64,000 nt of DNA from Adineta vaga. Its lineage: Eukaryota; Rotifera. The stretch is taken from NCBI GenBank assembly GCA_021613535.1, contig CP075495.1:4402001-4466000 (forward strand), read 5' to 3'. Numbering within the stretch: the stretch's first letter is position 1; every line of letters starts with the position of its first letter. The notes beneath the pieces are model-generated. The model saw nothing but the letters and a program-made list of their open reading frames with translations. It made no database searches and had not been told where the DNA came from. A program made the position numbers and the translations under genes. Below are positions 36,895-51,387 of this stretch, piece by piece.

Positions 36895-38430
36895 ATGATC
36901 ATTCAATTTGTACTATGCTTATCAATAATCATTATTCTCATAGTTGCTATTATATATTTCAAATTGATTCGTCCACAAAAACAGATATATGATGCTTTCC
37001 GTGCACAAGGTATCGAAGGAGAACCATTTGTACCACTACTTGGTCAGATTCTGGAGATAAGTAAACAACGTGATAATGGTACATCGGTAATTTATTTTCA
37101 AGAATTGGCTAAAAAACATGGGCATACTTTTCTATTTGGTTTTGGTCCGTTGACAAGATTGGTGTGCAATGATCCTGATCTACTTGCTGATGTACTCAGT
37201 CGAACAAATGAAGTAAACTATGAAAAAACCATCGATTTTAAATTAATCTTTGAAGCGTTGGTTGGTCCTCATAGTTTATTAACAGCAGACGGTACTGAAC
37301 ATGAACGTGCACGTCGAATGATTAATCCTACTTTCCATCATGTCAATTTGAAATCCATGGTTTCGATTTTTACCAATCAAACAGCCAAAGCTATTGCATC
37401 GTTGACTTCTGAAAAACATCAAGAATCAAAATCTGTTGATTTACAAGTTGCATTCAATGAATTAACATTATCTATTATTGTATCCAGTGCATTTGGTGCA
37501 GATTTTGAAACAAACAAACATGCGAAAGATATTTTTTGTCGAATACTATCAGAAATACTTGAAGCTATTGAATATCGCTCGATGCGAATGATAAATCAAA
37601 TATCTTTCCTTGCACGATTACCATTTTGGCGTAAAAATATTCTTCACTCTGGTGTTCGAACAATGAATGAATATATTGATCAAATTATTCTTGATCGTCG
37701 ACAAGGTCGTTCAAATAGTATGTGTTATGGTGCGGATCTATTAGATTTATTACTTTCAGCTGTAGATGATGAAGGCCAAACATTTACTGATCAAGAAATC
37801 AAAGGACATGCTCTTACCTTTGTACTTGCAGGTAGTGAAACGACAGCAACCTTGATGGTATGGATTTTGTCCATTTTGATGACTCACGAAGATGTCTTAC
37901 AAGCTTGTCGTGAAGAAGTTGATAGAATTTTACCAAATGGTATTGATCCTACGGATGAAAATCTACCACAATTGATGATATGCGAAGCAGTAATCAATGA
38001 AACACTGCGTTTCTATCCACCAGCACCATTTTTTACACGTCATTGTGTACATGATCATATAATTGGCTCGGAACGTCCATTGACGATTCCAAAAGGTTCG
38101 GATATTGTTGTGAATACAACTACTATTCATCGTCGTAGCGACTTTTGGCCTCGACCAAATGAGTTCGATTATACTCGATGGATGCGTGATCCAAAAACTG
38201 GTCTGAAGCCAAAACTAGCACATCCATTTGCATATCTTCCATTTGCTGCTGGTCCACGAAATTGTATTGGACAAAATTTTGCTCTAATTGAAGGAAAAAT
38301 TATGTTAGCTATGTTAATTCAACGATGCAATTTCAAAATGACACCAGGACAAAATATTGTACCGGATATAAAAATAACAATGCGAGCAAAATATGGACTA
38401 TGGGCTGAAATTAGTAAGCGTGAAATATAA
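36895..38430 (+). CDS. Cytochrome P450 (microsomal type)
   Basis: Single uninterrupted exon, 511 residues, normal for a full-length P450. An N-terminal membrane anchor (residues 4-24) is followed by a Pro-containing hinge. Helix I has AGSETTAT near residue 312. The K-helix ExxR is ETLR (369-372). The PERF-like region is FWPRPNEFDYTRW. The heme loop FAAGPRNCIG places the thiolate Cys at about residue 457. It resembles the CYP3/CYP4/CYP46 side of animal P450s but I cannot name the family. It probably oxidises lipids or xenobiotics at the ER. Being intronless is odd among these neighbours. Confidence 0.95.
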   Translation: MIIQFVLCLSIIIILIVAIIYFKLIRPQKQIYDAFRAQGIEGEPFVPLLGQILEISKQRDNGTSVIYFQELAKKHGHTFLFGFGPLTRLVCNDPDLLADVLSRTNEVNYEKTIDFKLIFEALVGPHSLLTADGTEHERARRMINPTFHHVNLKSMVSIFTNQTAKAIASLTSEKHQESKSVDLQVAFNELTLSIIVSSAFGADFETNKHAKDIFCRILSEILEAIEYRSMRMINQISFLARLPFWRKNILHSGVRTMNEYIDQIILDRRQGRSNSMCYGADLLDLLLSAVDDEGQTFTDQEIKGHALTFVLAGSETTATLMVWILSILMTHEDVLQACREEVDRILPNGIDPTDENLPQLMICEAVINETLRFYPPAPFFTRHCVHDHIIGSERPLTIPKGSDIVVNTTTIHRRSDFWPRPNEFDYTRWMRDPKTGLKPKLAHPFAYLPFAAGPRNCIGQNFALIEGKIMLAMLIQRCNFKMTPGQNIVPDIKITMRAKYGLWAEISKREI

Positions 38431-38592
38431 ATATTTGAAATTAATCTCTCCTTTTTTACAAAAATAAAGATTACACTATATTTTGTTCTTTCTAAAAATA
38501 TGAATATAAAATTCGCTGTGGAATTGTATGATATGAAGATAATTATGTATTGATTGGCGCCGAGAAATCTCCGACATAACATACATATATAA

Positions 38593-40009
38593 ATGGTTTC
38601 ACTACAAATACAACCATCTCTAACATCTTTCTCTCATCGAAATAGTAGTCTACGAAGTAGATCTCAATCTGATCTAAATGTACAGAGTTCCTTAGTAGAT
38701 AAATTCAAATCTGGAATACAATGGATTATCGATCCATTTCGAGAATGTTGTTCAGTCAATCAGACTAATCATCCATTAACAAAGCATATCGTCGATTCAC
38801 AATGTTTGAAACTAGAATTCAATCGTGTAAATGGTCTACTGAAATATTTTACTTTTGGTGTAATGTTTACTAATGGCATGTATGTATCTCTCTTAGAAAT
38901 CATATGATTTCGGAAACAAAAAGTGATATGTCGTATGTTTAGAATGGGTTTTCTTCTATTTTTTATTGGTCTATGGAGTTCATTCGAACACCGTAAAATT
39001 AATTATATGCCATCTGTTCATCGAAAAGAGACAACATCAGTTAATTCATTTTATTTTATTGGCATTGTTCTATGTGTATTTGGTTTACTATTCTTTCTTT
39101 TATGTATTATTAGTTGTTTGGGAATTAATCGAGAAAATTTAAATCTTCTTCGTATATCACTTGTTGGTCAATTTTTTACATTAATCATTTTTCTAATATC
39201 AGCAACGATTATATTGATATGGGGTGAAAAAATTCGACAGAAAATTGGTGAAACAATGATGACTGGATTGAAAATGCATTATCATATTGACGAAGCATGG
39301 ACAGCATTTTTTGATAAACTTCATATAAGTTATTTTTGTTGTGGTATATCAAATCATTTCAATTATTCGATTCTATTTGTTTCACATATGAATAATTCTT
39401 TAGGTATATATTCCTTCGATGATTGGAATCATAATCCTAATTATGCATGTACATCTTCGAATATTGTTCAAAATTTCGGTATTATTTTCATTATGAAATT
39501 CATTTCTACTGATTAATTATATATAGATGCTTGCTCAGTGCCTTATACATGTTGTAAAACTACACAAAAAGAAGTAAATAAAGATTTTCTTTTTAAATTT
39601 CAATTCGTTTTTATACTTGCAAGAGTGATAGACATACTAATTCGAAACCTCTTGCGTATACTTGTGGTATAGTTGATTTAATATTTAAAAAGAAATAAAA
39701 CAATTCTTAATATAATCAATAGGTGAAAATGTTTTGTCATCTAATGGTACAATAATGGATATGAATGAAATTCAAGAACGCATTAATATTAATGGATGTT
39801 TTGATGAAATTCTGCCTGTTATTCAACAATTGATTATAACAGCTGCTGTATTCATGTTATTGATCTGTATTATTATATTTGTGACGATCTTTCTAACTTG
39901 TTTATTAACATTTGAAATTCGTTTAACGAAATCGAATGTACAACGATATTGTAGGAAAGGAAGTTATGGTGATCAAATTGAAGATATCGACAAAGAAGAA
40001 ACATTTTAA
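38593..40009 (+). CDS. Tetraspanin-like membrane protein
   Basis: Exons 38593-38879, 38943-39478, 39527-39553 and 39723-40009. Four hydrophobic helices are arranged as in tetraspanins, with a large loop between the third and fourth. The loop has the CCG signature (SYFCCGISNH), a DDW motif, ACSVPYTCC and a closing NGCFDEI: the PXXC/CC cysteine set of the EC2 domain. The N-terminal cytoplasmic part is about 100 residues, longer than usual, and Ser-rich. The third intron uses a donor right after the T of the second CC cysteine codon (39554); the more obvious GTAAAT at 39574 would break the frame. Confidence 0.8.
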
Positions 40010-40412
40010 TCAAAGAAGGTTGAATACATTTTCATGTTGAATTAAGAAGAGATAGGATCACTTCGCTTGAAAACATCTATAGATGACTATCATAAATTGT
40101 TGTTCTTTTGATGAAAAGACATATTATTCGTATAAATATTTAAATTGATATATGTTTATTGAGTAGTATGATTAGTGAAGACCAGAATATTATAGTTCAT
40201 ATTCATTTGAACGTTTTTCTAATTAAGAAAACGAGAAAAAAACATCTGTTAGTATTTTTGTCATTCTCAATGATTTTGTGCAACAATAAGATATATCACA
40301 GAAGTCTATTATTCGTTTTATCAATAGAATATATGTAAAATAGTTTCGTGAGAATTTGATGTTTTGAATTAGAAATATGGTGGTTGAGAAGATCATTATG
40401 TAAAAATTGAAA
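40010..40412. other. Convergent 3' ends
   Basis: 403 bases between the convergent tetraspanin and PPxY-protein genes. No gene seen; polyadenylation signals of both genes are expected here. Confidence 0.4.
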
Positions 40413-41698
40413 TCAATTAAATTTTGGATATAAACTGGATGATGTCGATTCAGCATACGAAGGAGGAGGTGCCGATGGTTGTACATCATACATAGGTGAA
40501 TTGAGTGATGTTGTTGGTGATTGTTGATGATACATCGATGGATGTGGAGGCATGTATGGATTTTCACTATTATGAAGATGATTATCATACGGATTCATAT
40601 GATATGGTTGTGTTTGATGCGGAAACGTCGGTGGTTGATGAACTGGCTGTAAATATATGATCGATAATGAATCGATATGAGATTCACAAAAACGATTTCA
40701 CTTACGACTGGTATAATGGAGAATTGTGCCTCAACGTTCTTATCTTTGATATGCGATGTTTTAAGATGACCATCTGCTGTGATTGAAATGAAACAATTCT
40801 TATATGCACATGATTCAAATGCTACTAATTCACTACTGCCAAGAATATCATGTATACGAAAATCAATATTAACATTATTCTTAGGTCCAGGTGGCTAAAA
40901 CAAAATAATTAAAAACATCGTTTTAGTAAAGAGAAGAAAGTATGCATACAAGAGTTATAATACATGGGTGTTTATCTTGAAATGCTAAATAGTTGCAATT
41001 ATTATGAAAACGAAATCGACCCTTTTCACCTTCTTCAACATTGAAATAAGCTATAAGAAGAAAAAGAAATAGAAATTAAATTAATAAATTTTCTTTTCTC
41101 TTTAAATATCGATTTTTCATTTCTTTGAAAGCTTACTATTAAACGCATTAGCTGGACCATTTGCATCGAATATAAGACTACCACTGGAAGACATTACAAC
41201 TTGTAATAAATGACTCGAATGTTTTGAAATTAATTGAATGACTGCACCATTTTGAATAAGTTCCTTTTGAATAAAAATTCAGAAAATTTTTTATCGCAGA
41301 AATAGAATTTATTTTCAATCCTACTCGTGCATTTCGTCCAACTGTCACAGCACTATTGAATTTATTTGTAACAGATACGACTGCATCTTCAACAAAATGT
41401 CCGAGATGTGTTGTGGTTGCTTCAATCTTTCCAACTAGTGTCTGTCTGTCTCTATTTTGAGATTGATGTTGTGTGGGTAATGATGGATAAGCACTTGCTT
41501 GTGAATATCCAGCTGTTGAGTTGCTGTATGGGAATAAGAGGAGTCTGTATTTGACGACGATGAGGATGGACAATGATAAAATGTAGGTTGTGATGGAGAA
41601 ATTTCTTGATCAGATCTTGTATCTTTATTTTTCTTTCGAAGATCATTGACTTCTTCACGTACCATTCGAACAACTTGATTATTAAAAATATTCTTCAT
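40413..41698 (-). CDS. Unrecognised protein: beta-trefoil-like core plus PPxY tail
   Basis: Exons from the start: 41572-41698, 41325-41512, 41137-41263, 40950-41050, 40706-40894, 40413-40646. A 59-nt intron (41513-41571) links two frames that otherwise look shifted. The N-terminus is a short charged helix (VREEVNDLRKKNKD) and a disordered stretch. The middle, GAVIQLISKHSSHLLQVVMS through FRFHNNCNYLAF and CFISITADGHLK, has the spaced QLISKHS...LQVV and F.I...HNCNYLA pattern of beta-trefoil folds. The tail is Pro/His/Tyr-rich and contains APPPSYAES, a PPxY motif for WW domains such as Nedd4-type ligases. I know no family with this layout; fold assignment is inference. Confidence 0.65.
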
Positions 41699-43482
<1,784 letters not shown>

Positions 43483-44124
43483 GGCGATTCAAAAGAAGAA
43501 AAATATATATTCGCAGCAAAATGACTGTTTATTTGTATATGTGTGGTTTTTTTTTCGTGTGTACTCTAGTTTTCGTTTCTTTTTTTTTGTCGTTGTTTCT
43601 TTCTTCGATATCTGTATTTGAATCAGAACTGATTCGAACTATCTAATAAACTTATCATATCTAACTGACAATGATTTCATTTCATTTTCTATATAGAAAT
43701 CAACGAAGAATCTTGCCGAACTAAATAACCTTAAGTGTTTGTTTTTGAAGCAAATATCCCATGTTGAAATAATCCAATAATATAATAACACGTTTATAAT
43801 GTTCTTGTTGCAAGATAAAGAAACACAGAGAAAGAAAACAAACAAACAAATAAACACGTACATCGAATCCAAACGAATAAAATAAAGATAAATAAGTCTT
43901 CCTTTTTTTCTTTAAGAATCAAAAACAAGAAGAAGAAGAAGAAGAGGAAGAGAAAAGAAAAAAACAAACAATCATACACATAAATATACGGAAAAAGAAG
44001 CAACAAAAATCTAACGACATACACACACACGATAAAGAATAAATAGAATAAAAGGAAATAAACAACAAACAACTGTACACAATCAGTTCTTCGTTCTTCC
44101 TTTCTTCCCTTTAAATTAATATAC
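43483..44124. other. Convergent 3' ends of H3 and CREB3-like genes
   Basis: 642 bases. A candidate signal for H3 is AATAAA at 43643-43648. The rest is A-rich on the plus strand; ORFs on the minus strand here are Phe/Leu low-complexity shadows. Confidence 0.45.
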
Positions 44125-47022
44125 TTATTCATTAACAGTACGATGGGATAATTTCAATGTATCATTCCCAATTGCAGGAGTTGTACGTTCAACACGAATA
44201 ATTTTCAATGGTTTACCTTCAAATGTATTTGAATCATGATCAAGTTTTTCATTCGAATTTTCAATAACAATCACTTTTTCATTAATACGATAATTTGATG
44301 TATGATTCAATCGAATTGTTTTATAATCATTTGAAAGTATAATTGATGGTGTCGATTCAACAGGTAATGTTCGTTTTAAACATCCCGATGACGGACGTTG
44401 TGTCAAACAAGCTAATAACAATCAGAAAACGTAATTTATTTCTTATATGTCAAAAAGAAATCTTACTTGTTTCTTCTTCATTCTGACCTGATTTGAATTT
44501 CTTATTCATATATCTTTCAACTGAATTTGAATAAGTGTATCCTGGTGCAGCTGTTTGTTGTTGTTGTTGTTGTTGTTGAGATGAAGATTTATATTTATTA
44601 TTCGATGGTAAATAAGGCCCATGATGATGCTCATGTTCGTCATAAGATAAAAGTACACGCGATTTATAATTATTTGGAATATAATTTGAATAAGTTGGTT
44701 CTTGTTTAATGATATCTTGTTGTTCCATTATTGATTTTGTTGTGCTTGTTGTTGAACGTATATTACCTGATGAATCAGGATTATTTGATGATGTTAGGGA
44801 TTTTTGTTGTGTTGATGATGAACCATCATTCGAGGAACGCATAAAATCATCGACAGATTGTTTATTTACTATAGGTGACCAAATACCAAATAAAACGGCA
44901 AAAAATAAACAGAGAACCTATATAAAAAAAACTACATAGAAACTTGGAGAAAAACAAGAAGATGATTATTACCATTAAAACTTTGCCTGTTGTTGGTGTT
45001 CCTTTACCAACCATTGATCGAAGTGATTGAAGTTCTTGCATCAATGATCTAAAAACCAGAAAATATTCAATAAGAAAATAGATCGTTTTTCTTTGCGTAA
45101 ATTCTACGTATTTCAATTAGCATTATTAATAAGCTTTCGGCATGTCAATATTTATGACATTTAATAATAAAATACCTCGAGTACTAGCATTGTCAAGTAG
45201 AAAAATAGCATTCTATCTTTTGACTTTTTTTTACACATTATTCAGATGCAAATGACTTTCGTTTTAAATGGAATAATCAAGAAGCCAAGATCTAGATTTG
45301 CATATGATAATTTTCACCTTTCATTTTTTTATATATTAGCTCAAAATTAAAATAAATAATTCTAAAATTGTTCATGGATATTCAAAGGATCATTCCAATT
45401 TCGGAAACGAGTTTTTATTCATCGGAAAAATGTCTTGTTCTTATCAGATACACGATGACAACATGACCTCTTATCTGCTCTAATTATCTTCCGTATAACG
45501 AATCTCGACCGGGTACGTTTCCTTATCAAATAATTGATGTTGATTTGATAAAAAAAAAGGCTATTAATCTATAACTTCATTTGAATCAATATTTTTTCTA
45601 CAAACTTTTCGAAATGAATTTCTTTTAGGTTTCATTATATCTTTAAATAAACATCAATAACATTCTTCTGTAAGTAGAATATACTAATATTATTTGAAGA
45701 ATTCGTTCGCATTTACCTTTGATTTTTTTCCATGGTTGAAACACGTTCTTTAAGTGCGCCATTTTCATCAATGTATTTGGCAATTTGTCGTTCAAGTGTG
45801 TCGACATACTCTTTTTTCTTTCGACGACTTTCTTGTGCTGAAATCTAAAATAATACAAGAATCAAGTACATGCTTGTCAAACACACACTCATTCATATTC
45901 GTACTTTATTTTTTATTTTTCGTCGGATTTTTTTCAAAACTTTCTCTTCAGTTTTATTCAATGGTAGTTTGGTTGGAATTTGATAACCTTCTTGTTTAAT
46001 TAATTTCAATTCTTCATCAGTTAATAGTAACGGACCGGATGATGGTAATTTCTAAAATTAAAATAAAAACATCAGAAATAGAAAACAGATAGAAGTATAT
46101 TTTTACATCGAGATTAGTTAACATTGATGATGAACCTTTATTAAAACCATAAGGATTATGACGATGTAAACGATTTTTCATATAATTATTTTCATGAGAG
46201 ATATCCGGTGATGCTGTTGTTCGTTCATCGGGTGATTCACTGCCTGTTGATGGTGTCATTGGAAGATTATCAATATCCGCATCTAAAAGACGAATTTAGT
46301 CAAAAAAATGAATATCTTCCTCTTTTTCTTCTTACATTCATTGTCATCCATTGGAAAATCTTCGATAGTAGTTGATGTTGGTTTCGTTGTCTCTTCATTA
46401 ACTGTTGGTGTTTGTAATGTATTGATCAAAATTGTTGGTAAACAGTTTGTTAATTGAATGAAATTAGTTTGAGATTTATTTGAATTATTTGGTGCTTGTA
46501 TATAAACGACATTGCCTTTCGTTAGTTGTACTACTTTTGGTAAATGTTGATTAGCTATCTTAGTTGTATTGATAATAACCGGTAGTTTTTGTGGTGGTGG
46601 AGGTGGCGGTGGTAATGTTGGCTCAAGTTTTTCATTCGTCGTTTCGGTTTCGAATGGTGAAAATGGAAAATCATCTAATATATCAATTGTTGATGTATGA
46701 TTCGATGATGAAGAGGAATCAGGTGATGGAAAATTATCAAAAAATTTCTTTAATTCATTTTCAAACTCTAGAAGAACAAGACAGATAATAGTTGATATTA
46801 TTCACTGTTTGAAAGTGCAAAAAATAACTGATCTTTACCAGGATTATCCGTCATATTAGAGATTGTTTCTTGTTCAAATCTAGTTGGACTTGTCAGTGGA
46901 TAATCAAGATCGATACCACCGAGATTTTCATCATTAGAAAATAATAAACTTTCGGGTAAGGCTGACATTTGTCCATCATTGTATAAATTAAGAAGTGGAT
47001 CAGTAACAGGATCCATCATCAT
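44125..47022 (-). CDS. CREB3L: CREB3-like membrane-anchored bZIP transcription factor
   Basis: ER-anchored bZIP factor of the CREB3/OASIS/CrebA type, released by regulated intramembrane proteolysis to control secretory genes. Nine coding exons from 46839-47022 to 44125-44411. An acidic, Ser/Pro-rich activation region comes first. Then the family-specific segment [19 protein letters not shown] leads into the basic region [20 protein letters not shown] and a leucine zipper. One transmembrane helix follows ([17 protein letters not shown]). The lumenal side has [11 protein letters not shown] (an RxxL site-1 protease-like motif), a Gln run and a long tail. A 5' UTR splice acceptor ends 10 nt before the start. 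A 668-nt intron splits the bZIP (45049-45716). Confidence 0.93.
44547..44579. repeat. CAA/CAG-type trinucleotide run encoding poly-Gln
   Basis: Repeated GTT on the plus strand, giving about eight to nine glutamines in the lumenal tail of the CREB3-like protein. Confidence 0.85.
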
Positions 47023-48317
47023 TTTTATCACCTGAAATGAAAACAAACGAAATGAAACAATTCTGCTATATCAGTTAACACTTCCTTATTTTTTGTTTTT
47101 TTCTGTCTATGACTCATAAATAACAGACTTTCTTCGTCCAATAATAAAACGAAGGAGATGACGCTCGAGAGATAAACAAATGTAAATATATGGGGAATTC
47201 TTTCTTTTGGTTCGCGATATTTCCCAGATGATAGAAAAGAAAGAAAGAAATCTATGGGATAAAATTGTCGAAGTTAGGATTTGATCTCAAATAAATATTG
47301 TTCGTTTTCTTTTCGGTTAAGAGAAAAAGAAAGATTGTCCTTGAGAAAACTTTGATATCATTACAGACAATAATAAGAAAAAAAAGCATCTGTGACGCAC
47401 TCAGTAATGCTTCGTTTTCTTTTAGTATAGTCTCGATTAATGGATTCGAATAGCCTTCGTTACATCTGACAGTTGTTTTTCATGACACGAACTGACTGAT
47501 GATTTGTTCGTGTTTTTTTTATACGATGAAATACTCACCTTTCGTATTGAAAAGAGGAAAAAATACTTGCAGCTGGGGCAGGCAGTCAAATATGTAAGAC
47601 GTCGTCGAGAAATGACGGTGTTTTTTTATGATACGAAGATTTTTTTGTTTCCTGCCACGTTGGCGACTACTCAGAAAAAAGAAAAGAAAATGGATGATTC
47701 AAATTATTCCATTGTTGTATTCATCTTCATTCATCTCGACATCTCAACGCTAAAATACGACTCTATAATAGTGAAGAAGAAATTACAGCTCTTCCCGATC
47801 GATACGAACGTTTGAATACTCTGTAATTATTTCTTCCTTTTTTTTTCTTTGCTTTTTAATATTACGAGTAAACGAGCGAAAAAAAAGACGAAGAGAAGAA
47901 ATAAAAACCTGACGAAAAAGAAAAGAATAACGCGTGCATGATAATCGTAGTATGAATAGTTTAACTTGACGTCGTTTGTCTAGTGGTCGTCAATAAGACG
48001 TAAATAAAACATAAATAGAATAATTTATTTTATTTTAAATCATCAATTTCTTCTCACAGCTTTAGTAAATAGAAAAACAGACCTACTGACTTGTTTTGTA
48101 TATGAATGTTTGTATGATCATTCTTTAGATTGCGCGATTGAATCTATTGAATTAAGCTCACGCGTATTACGTTGGTTGAACGTGACTCGATCAGCCTTGT
48201 TGAACACAACGTGTCTAAAACAAATATAACCTTTACATTCAATGTGATCTGTCTCTGTTTAGATTTTCTTTTCTTTTCTTTGTCTCTTTCGTCGTTTTTA
48301 TTTGTCTTCTTTCACAA
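47023..48317. other. Divergent region between CREB3-like and GOLT1 genes
   Basis: 1.3 kb without a supported gene; shared upstream DNA of two divergent secretory-pathway genes. The 103-residue ORF at 47504-47815 shows no family features and no coding codon pattern. Confidence 0.45.
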
Positions 48318-48900
48318 ATGGCCTTCTGGGATTTAAGTGATAGTCAACGGATGGGTGCTGGGTTAATTGGTTTCGCTTTCTTTTTTATTCTACTTGGATT
48401 TGCTCTTTTCTTTGATCGAGCTTTATTAGCACTCGGTAATATATTTCTTATTGTTGGTGTTATACTTCTCTTGGTATGTTAAATTACTTTTTTTAACTAT
48501 ATTTATTATTTATTGTTTATTGTTTATTTCTTTTGAATAGGGTCTTGGTCGTGCACGAACTTTTTTTGTACAACCAGATCGTTTAACTGGTTCAGCATGC
48601 TTTTTTGCTGGTATTGCATTACTTCTTCTTCGTTGGCCCATCGTTGGTGTTATCTTAGAAATCATTGGATTTTATAAATTATTCGGTGGATTCTTTCCAG
48701 TTATTATATCAGTCATTCGATCTATTCCTGGTTTTGGTTTAATCTTATCATTACCATATATTTCAACATTAGTTAATAAATTAGAAGGTACAAACAATCG
48801 AAAATCAACAATTAAAAAACCGGTTGTAACAACAATTCCATCAGCTCCATCTCGTTCTGTAAATATTGGTCAAGAACTTAGTAGTCGAAATGTGAAATGA
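48318..48900 (+). CDS. GOLT1: GOT1/GOLT1 vesicle transport protein
   Basis: Two exons (48318-48473, 48541-48900), 171 residues. Four hydrophobic helices in the Got1 layout: DSQRMGAGLIGFAFFFILLG, LLALGNIFLIVGVILLLGLG, FFAGIALLLLRWPIVGVILE, then FFPVIISVIRSIPGFG. These match GOLT1 signature positions (FFDxALLAxGN, W-P-[IL]-[IV]-G, GFFPVV..IR). It assists ER-Golgi and intra-Golgi vesicle traffic. A 30-residue basic/Ser-rich tail after STLVNKLEG is absent from the human protein. Confidence 0.9.
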
Positions 48901-49850
48901 ACCTTATATTGTTATGTTTCTTATCGAATGTTTTATGAAAACAGATATTTCTAGTTCAGAGAAAGAAAAAAAACCAGAACAATGAAATATAGGAAAACCG
49001 CACTTTCACTAATGAAATAAAACCTATGGCGATTTTATTATAACTTTGTACTTATAGTTATTTGATATCGATTGATAAAAAAGAATACATGTAAAACTGA
49101 GTCATTGGATAAATAACACTCCTAAAATATATTGATTCAAGTAAGAAAATTGACTATTTCGAGAACATTATCTGTAAAGCTATCAAGTAGCTATTCAGAT
49201 AATATTTTACGAATGAACAAGATCTAGAATAAAATATATACGAATAGGTCTATCTTATAATGCAAAATTTGAACATTTGCAATTATTTGATGTGGTTCTT
49301 TGTCTATGTTACGATAGAGCTATAAGAGATTTAACTTCATTGTGTTTATCTTCTTTTCAAAATATATACGAAATGTTTTCGATATCTCTGTTGAATCATT
49401 TGTTTTTACGTATATTCTTTGAAGATATAACAAGCAATGACCATGAGAATTAGAAAAATAATGATACGTAATTGTTTATCATGATGATATAGACAAGAAG
49501 AAGAAAAAAACACAGTCAATCTTTTTTCTCCAACTATTATACTGTAGACTAACTTAAATTCTACTTCTAATTATAAAAAAGATAGATTTCAACACTACTA
49601 TACAAGTTTATCGTTTCGTGACTTTCAAAATTAATTTTCATTGAAATCTAACGGAGAAAAAAAGGCTCCAATGAAATTTCCCTTCATCATAATGATTTTA
49701 TCGAGTTCTTTTTTGTGTTTTATCTTTTGAAAACTATCTATTGTTTTCTTTCATTATTGACGTTGTTCGAAAAACAAAGGTGCAACATGATATATATATA
49801 TAAATATACCAGATATTTCATTATTAAAACTTTCAGTGAATAAACAAAAG
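48901..49850. other. Intergenic, GOLT1 to SLC46-like gene
   Basis: 950 bases, AT-rich; AATAAAAC at 49016-49023 is a likely GOLT1 polyadenylation signal. An acceptor TTTCAG ends at 49836, before the next start. Confidence 0.5.
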
Positions 49851-51387
49851 ATGGAGAAAGAAGATGATGTAGAAAAACCTTTACTCCCAGGAAGTTTACC
49901 ACGTTGGTGGCGTGTGTTACCAACACTTACACTATTAATGATGATCACAACAATCGATAGTTTAATTCTTAATGATTTCATTGAATATCGTTATACAAGT
50001 TTATATAAAGTAAATTCATCTTCATCAGAAAATACACGAGAATTATGTTTAAATGCAAGTCGAATGGCACGTAATGCTAGTTTAATATCAACAACAACAT
50101 CAATATATCCAATATCGACAACAATGTCATGGAATACGATTATTCAAGCGTCAACAGCTCGATTAAATGTTTATATATCTCTTGCTGCTACTATACCTGC
50201 TATTTTAACTTCAATTTTACTTGGTGCCAATTGTGATCGTATCGGACGAAAACCTCTACTTATTTTACCATACTTGGGAAAGATCATTCGATATATAATT
50301 CTTACAGCTGTTGCTTATTATGATCTTTCCAATCTTTGGATTATTTTATCTGTAATGTGTGATGGATTTTTTGGTACAGCAGCATTGAATATTCTAAGTT
50401 CATTTGCTTATGTAACAGATTGTACAACAGAAAAAACACGTACAGTTGGAATTATCATAGCTGATGTATGTATTGGTTGTAGTCGATTTATTCCCTTACT
50501 TACAATTGGAATTTATCTACAACAACCAAAATTTATTCAAACAATGCTTTTTACATTATTCCTAAGTGTTTTTGGTCTTGTTTTCTGTATCATTCTACAA
50601 CCTGAATCAAATTTAAATGTTCAACATTTAAATATTTTTCAACAATTAAAACGAGTCAAATTTAGTCTTCTACCCAATGTTTTTCGTGTCTTTTTTGTTA
50701 AACGTTCCGAACATAAACAAAGATCATTATTATTCTTAGTTATCATACATTTATCGATCATTGTTATGATTATGGGAAATATGGCAGTGTTTTATCTTTA
50801 TCTATATGGTGCACCATTTTGTTTAGATTCATTTGGTGTCAGTTTAAATAGTGTTGCACAAACGGTTACTGTTATTCTTCTAACGATTCTATTTACGTTA
50901 ACAATTGCCAAACGTTCCGATCATTTAATTCTACCTGCACTTGGTTGTTTAGCTTATATGATTCAATTATTTTTATTTGGTATTGCACAAAGTGTTTGGA
51001 TTTTATATTTAGCTGTATCTATTGGTGCATTTCAGAATGTTTTAGTACCTGTAGTTCGTTCACGTATTACAAAATTAGTTGAACCAGATGAATATGCTGT
51101 TGTATTTATACTTGCAAGTGTTTTTGAATCCGGTGGTTTTTATGCAGTTAGTGCATTTGCAAATGAAATTTATCGGGTATCATTAACATTTTATCCAGGT
51201 CTTGTTTATTTTGTATTTGCAAGTGTTGGCATTCTGGCAATTCTTTTGATCTTGTATGTAAAAGAATGTTTTTCTACTCATCAAAAATATATGAAAATAT
51301 TTCTTATTTTTCTTTCTTTTTAGGATTTTATATATTCTCGAATATCGACCAACACTAAAAAGAAAATTTACAAGTTTAAATGAGTAA
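49851..51387 (+). CDS. SLC46/PCFT-like major facilitator transporter
   Basis: Two exons (49851-51253, 51324-51387), 488 residues. About twelve transmembrane helices. The first loop is extracellular with several N-x-S/T sequons (LCLNASRMARNAS). The MFS motif A between helices 2 and 3 is LLGANCDRIGRKPLL. The pattern (LPTLTLLMMITTIDSLILND, long first loop, GANCDRIGRKP, SSFAYVTDCT) is closest to the SLC46 group that includes the proton-coupled folate transporter. An N-terminal dileucine-type sequence (EKPLLPG) could direct endolysosomal sorting. Substrate cannot be told from sequence. The final 21 residues come from the small second exon. Confidence 0.82.

Noticed and set aside
41513-41571. Frameshift in the PPxY protein gene
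   Set aside because: A normal 59-nt GT-AG intron joins the two frames.
43639-44132. Hydrophobic minus-strand ORFs
   Set aside because: Phe/Leu/Cys low complexity from A-rich plus strand; lies in a 3' intergenic region.
47504-47815. 103-residue ORF between CREB3-like and GOLT1 genes
   Set aside because: No recognisable motif and atypical codon use; more likely upstream untranslated DNA.
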